64,000 nt of DNA from contig JAHQIY010000003.1 of NCBI GenBank assembly GCA_019054805.1, positions 3,348,001 through 3,412,000 on the forward strand, read 5' to 3'. Positions 62,700 through 64,000 of the stretch are shown in pieces. The translations under genes and the position numbers were made by a program. The stretch is from Brachionus manjavacas. Taxonomy: Eukaryota > Rotifera > Eurotatoria > Ploima > Brachionidae. How positions within the stretch are numbered: position 1 is the first letter of the stretch; every line of letters starts with the position of its first letter. The notes beneath the pieces are model-generated. The model saw only the letters and a program-made list of their open reading frames with translations, was not told where the DNA came from and searched no databases.

Positions 62700-63362
62700 T
62701 ATCAGTAAAGTGAGCCAAAAAGAAATCATGTTTCTTGGTATTAAATTTGATTTTAAGTTAAATTTTAATATACTAGTCAACGAAATTAAAGAACGCTGCA
62801 ACAAAAGGCTAAATACTATTAAGATATTGTCAAACAAAAAAATTGGGTAAATATTAGTCTATTCTTTTCCTTGCTTGAATTCATTTTCAGAAAATAATAT
62901 CAAAAAACTACAAGCAATGCGGAATACAGCAATCAGATCTATCCTTAAATTAAAATATGATACTCCCTCCAACATCGTGCATCATGAAGCTTTTAATAAA
63001 CTTAAATTACTAACAGTCTCAAATCGGCTTTTTGAGTTGATTGAGAGATATGTTGGAACAGGAGGACTGAGTCATTCTATTCCATTGGTTGTCAGACTTG
63101 TGGAGGAATACAAAGAAGGTTTGAATCAAGATATATTGAATACCCAACACCATTGTGTAATTGCTACCTTACTATTTCCTCTTTTTTTCTGAAGTTCAAC
63201 TTTGTAAAATTGTGTCATATGTAACACTCTATTTCAATACATGTCTTTTTAACTTTCTTTACATTTTTTTATTTGTTAACTTACTTTATTTTTATTTTTT
63301 TTATAATTTATTCTGAAGGGGCTCTAGTTCGGTACAGAAAACAAATAAATAAAAATAAATAA
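62700..63362 (+). mobile_element. LINE A copy with the same internal deletion as the 55-kb copy (subfamily D)
   Basis: Starts GTGAGCCAAAAAGAAATCAT. It has the AAATATTAGTCTATTCTTTT deletion junction (about 62848-62868), then MNSFSENNIKKLQAMRNTAI and LKYDTPSNIVHHEAFNKL. It ends with the 3' signature (TCTGAAGGGGCTCTAGTTCG at 63311) and AAATAAAT repeats. Confidence 0.85.
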
Positions 63363-63364
63363 AG

Positions 63365-63752
63365 GAGATTATCTTTTTCCCATGTCTTAACTCTCTTTCA
63401 GAAGATAATATCAAAAGATTAAAAGCAATTCAAAATTAGCAGTACATATATCAAGTGCATCAGGGCTGGACCAAGACATTGTACGCCATTGGTCATTGGT
63501 CAAGAATATAGAGAAGGTTTTGGATCAAGATATATCGAATATTCAACTCCATAGTGTAATTGCTACCTAACAATTTCTTCTTTCTTTGCTGAAACATCAA
63601 TCATTTAAATATATGTTTTGTGTAACTCTCTATCTAAATAAATCTAATTTTAATTTTAATATTTTTACTTTATTTTGATTTAGATATTATTTTTTAATCT
63701 CAAGGAGTTTTGGCTCAATAACAGATACAGATAAAAAAATAAATAATAATGT
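63365..63752 (+). mobile_element. LINE A scrap, heavily deleted
   Basis: Short matches in family order: CTTTTTCCCATGTCTTAACT...TCAGAAGATAATATCAAAAG, then GAATATAGAGAAGGTTTTGG and GTGTAATTGCTACC, and a degraded 3' end (CAAGGAGTTTTGGCTCAATA). Follows the previous copy directly. Confidence 0.7.
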
Positions 63753-64000
63753 TTTCGCATATAATAAGACAAATAATCAGACAATACAAGCTTTAATTTT
63801 AGTTTAAGGCTTAATTATTGGAATGAACTTTTTTAGGATAAATAAAAAAGTAATAATTTTGCTTTATTTTTTTGCACACATTTTGCGTTAAGTATGATCC
63901 GGAGTTCACTAAAGAATGTGATCAGAAGAATCAAGTCGATTTTTTGCTTTTTTACTGATCAAAAATAAAAATCTAATAATTAGGATTTAAATGACATTTT
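63753..64000. other. A+T-rich end of window
   Basis: No gene or repeat recognised in the last 250 bp. Confidence 0.4.

Overview
The window is very A+T-rich animal DNA with spliced genes. Introns are short (46-97 bp in the smallest genes) with canonical GT-AG ends. Intergenic space is packed with decayed transposons of almost every eukaryotic class. My best guess is a small invertebrate, possibly a monogonont rotifer (Brachionus-like), judging from base composition, intron size and the mix of EB-module/C-type-lectin proteins, CR1/Jockey-like LINEs and hAT/Tc1/MULE remnants. This is an inference, not a proof.

Layout. 1-4.4 kb: LINE debris (a 5'-truncated Jockey/CR1-like copy, a CR1-like fragment, an RTE endonuclease fragment). 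4.4-9.4 kb: a type II membrane protein gene with cysteine-rich (EB-like) modules and a C-terminal C-type-lectin-like domain. Its two big exons are tandem duplicates, and its first intron holds a LINE that itself carries a MITE. 10.9-13.2 kb: two hAT transposase remnants. 13.6-15.3 kb (minus): an orphan 240-aa gene and a mitochondrial UQCC4/CCSMST1-like gene. 15.7-23.1 kb: a Tigger/pogo element interrupted by a LINE, a foldback element, a Tc1 remnant and an L2/CR1-type LINE. 23.7-25.5 kb (minus): an intronless family-B-like seven-transmembrane receptor. 26-30 kb: LINE endonuclease and ORF1 fragments.

30.9-32.9 kb holds the most striking locus. It is a secreted-protein gene built of a signal-peptide exon plus eight nearly identical exons separated by nearly identical ~60-bp introns. 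Each unit junction creates an Arg-Lys-Arg basic site exactly across the splice junction, so it looks like a multi-copy secreted peptide precursor. It has a TATA box and a poly(A) signal.

33-44 kb: Ty3/gypsy pol debris, a possible piggyBac remnant, an 859-bp MITE with a perfect 8-bp target duplication, mariner/Tc1 remnants and a spliced, still-open MULE transposase gene with a SWIM finger. 45.1-48.4 kb: three peroxiredoxin-5 paralogues (one mitochondrial with the resolving Cys, two without it), a tRNA-Asn(GTT) and an unidentified 69-aa gene. 49-52 kb: two inverted copies of a palindromic repeat family and a 1.1-kb foldback element with a 9-bp target duplication, as MULEs make. 52.5-60.2 kb (minus): a LIMK/TESK-family kinase. 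Its catalytic exon is dramatically GC-rich compared with everything around it, and its ~5.3-kb intron is full of transposons. 60.8-64 kb: a same-strand cluster of 5'-truncated LINE copies.

Recurring themes are tandem exon duplication (twice), local snap-back inverted duplications inside transposon remnants (four cases), and one dominant LINE family whose 3' end keeps a small RNA hairpin.
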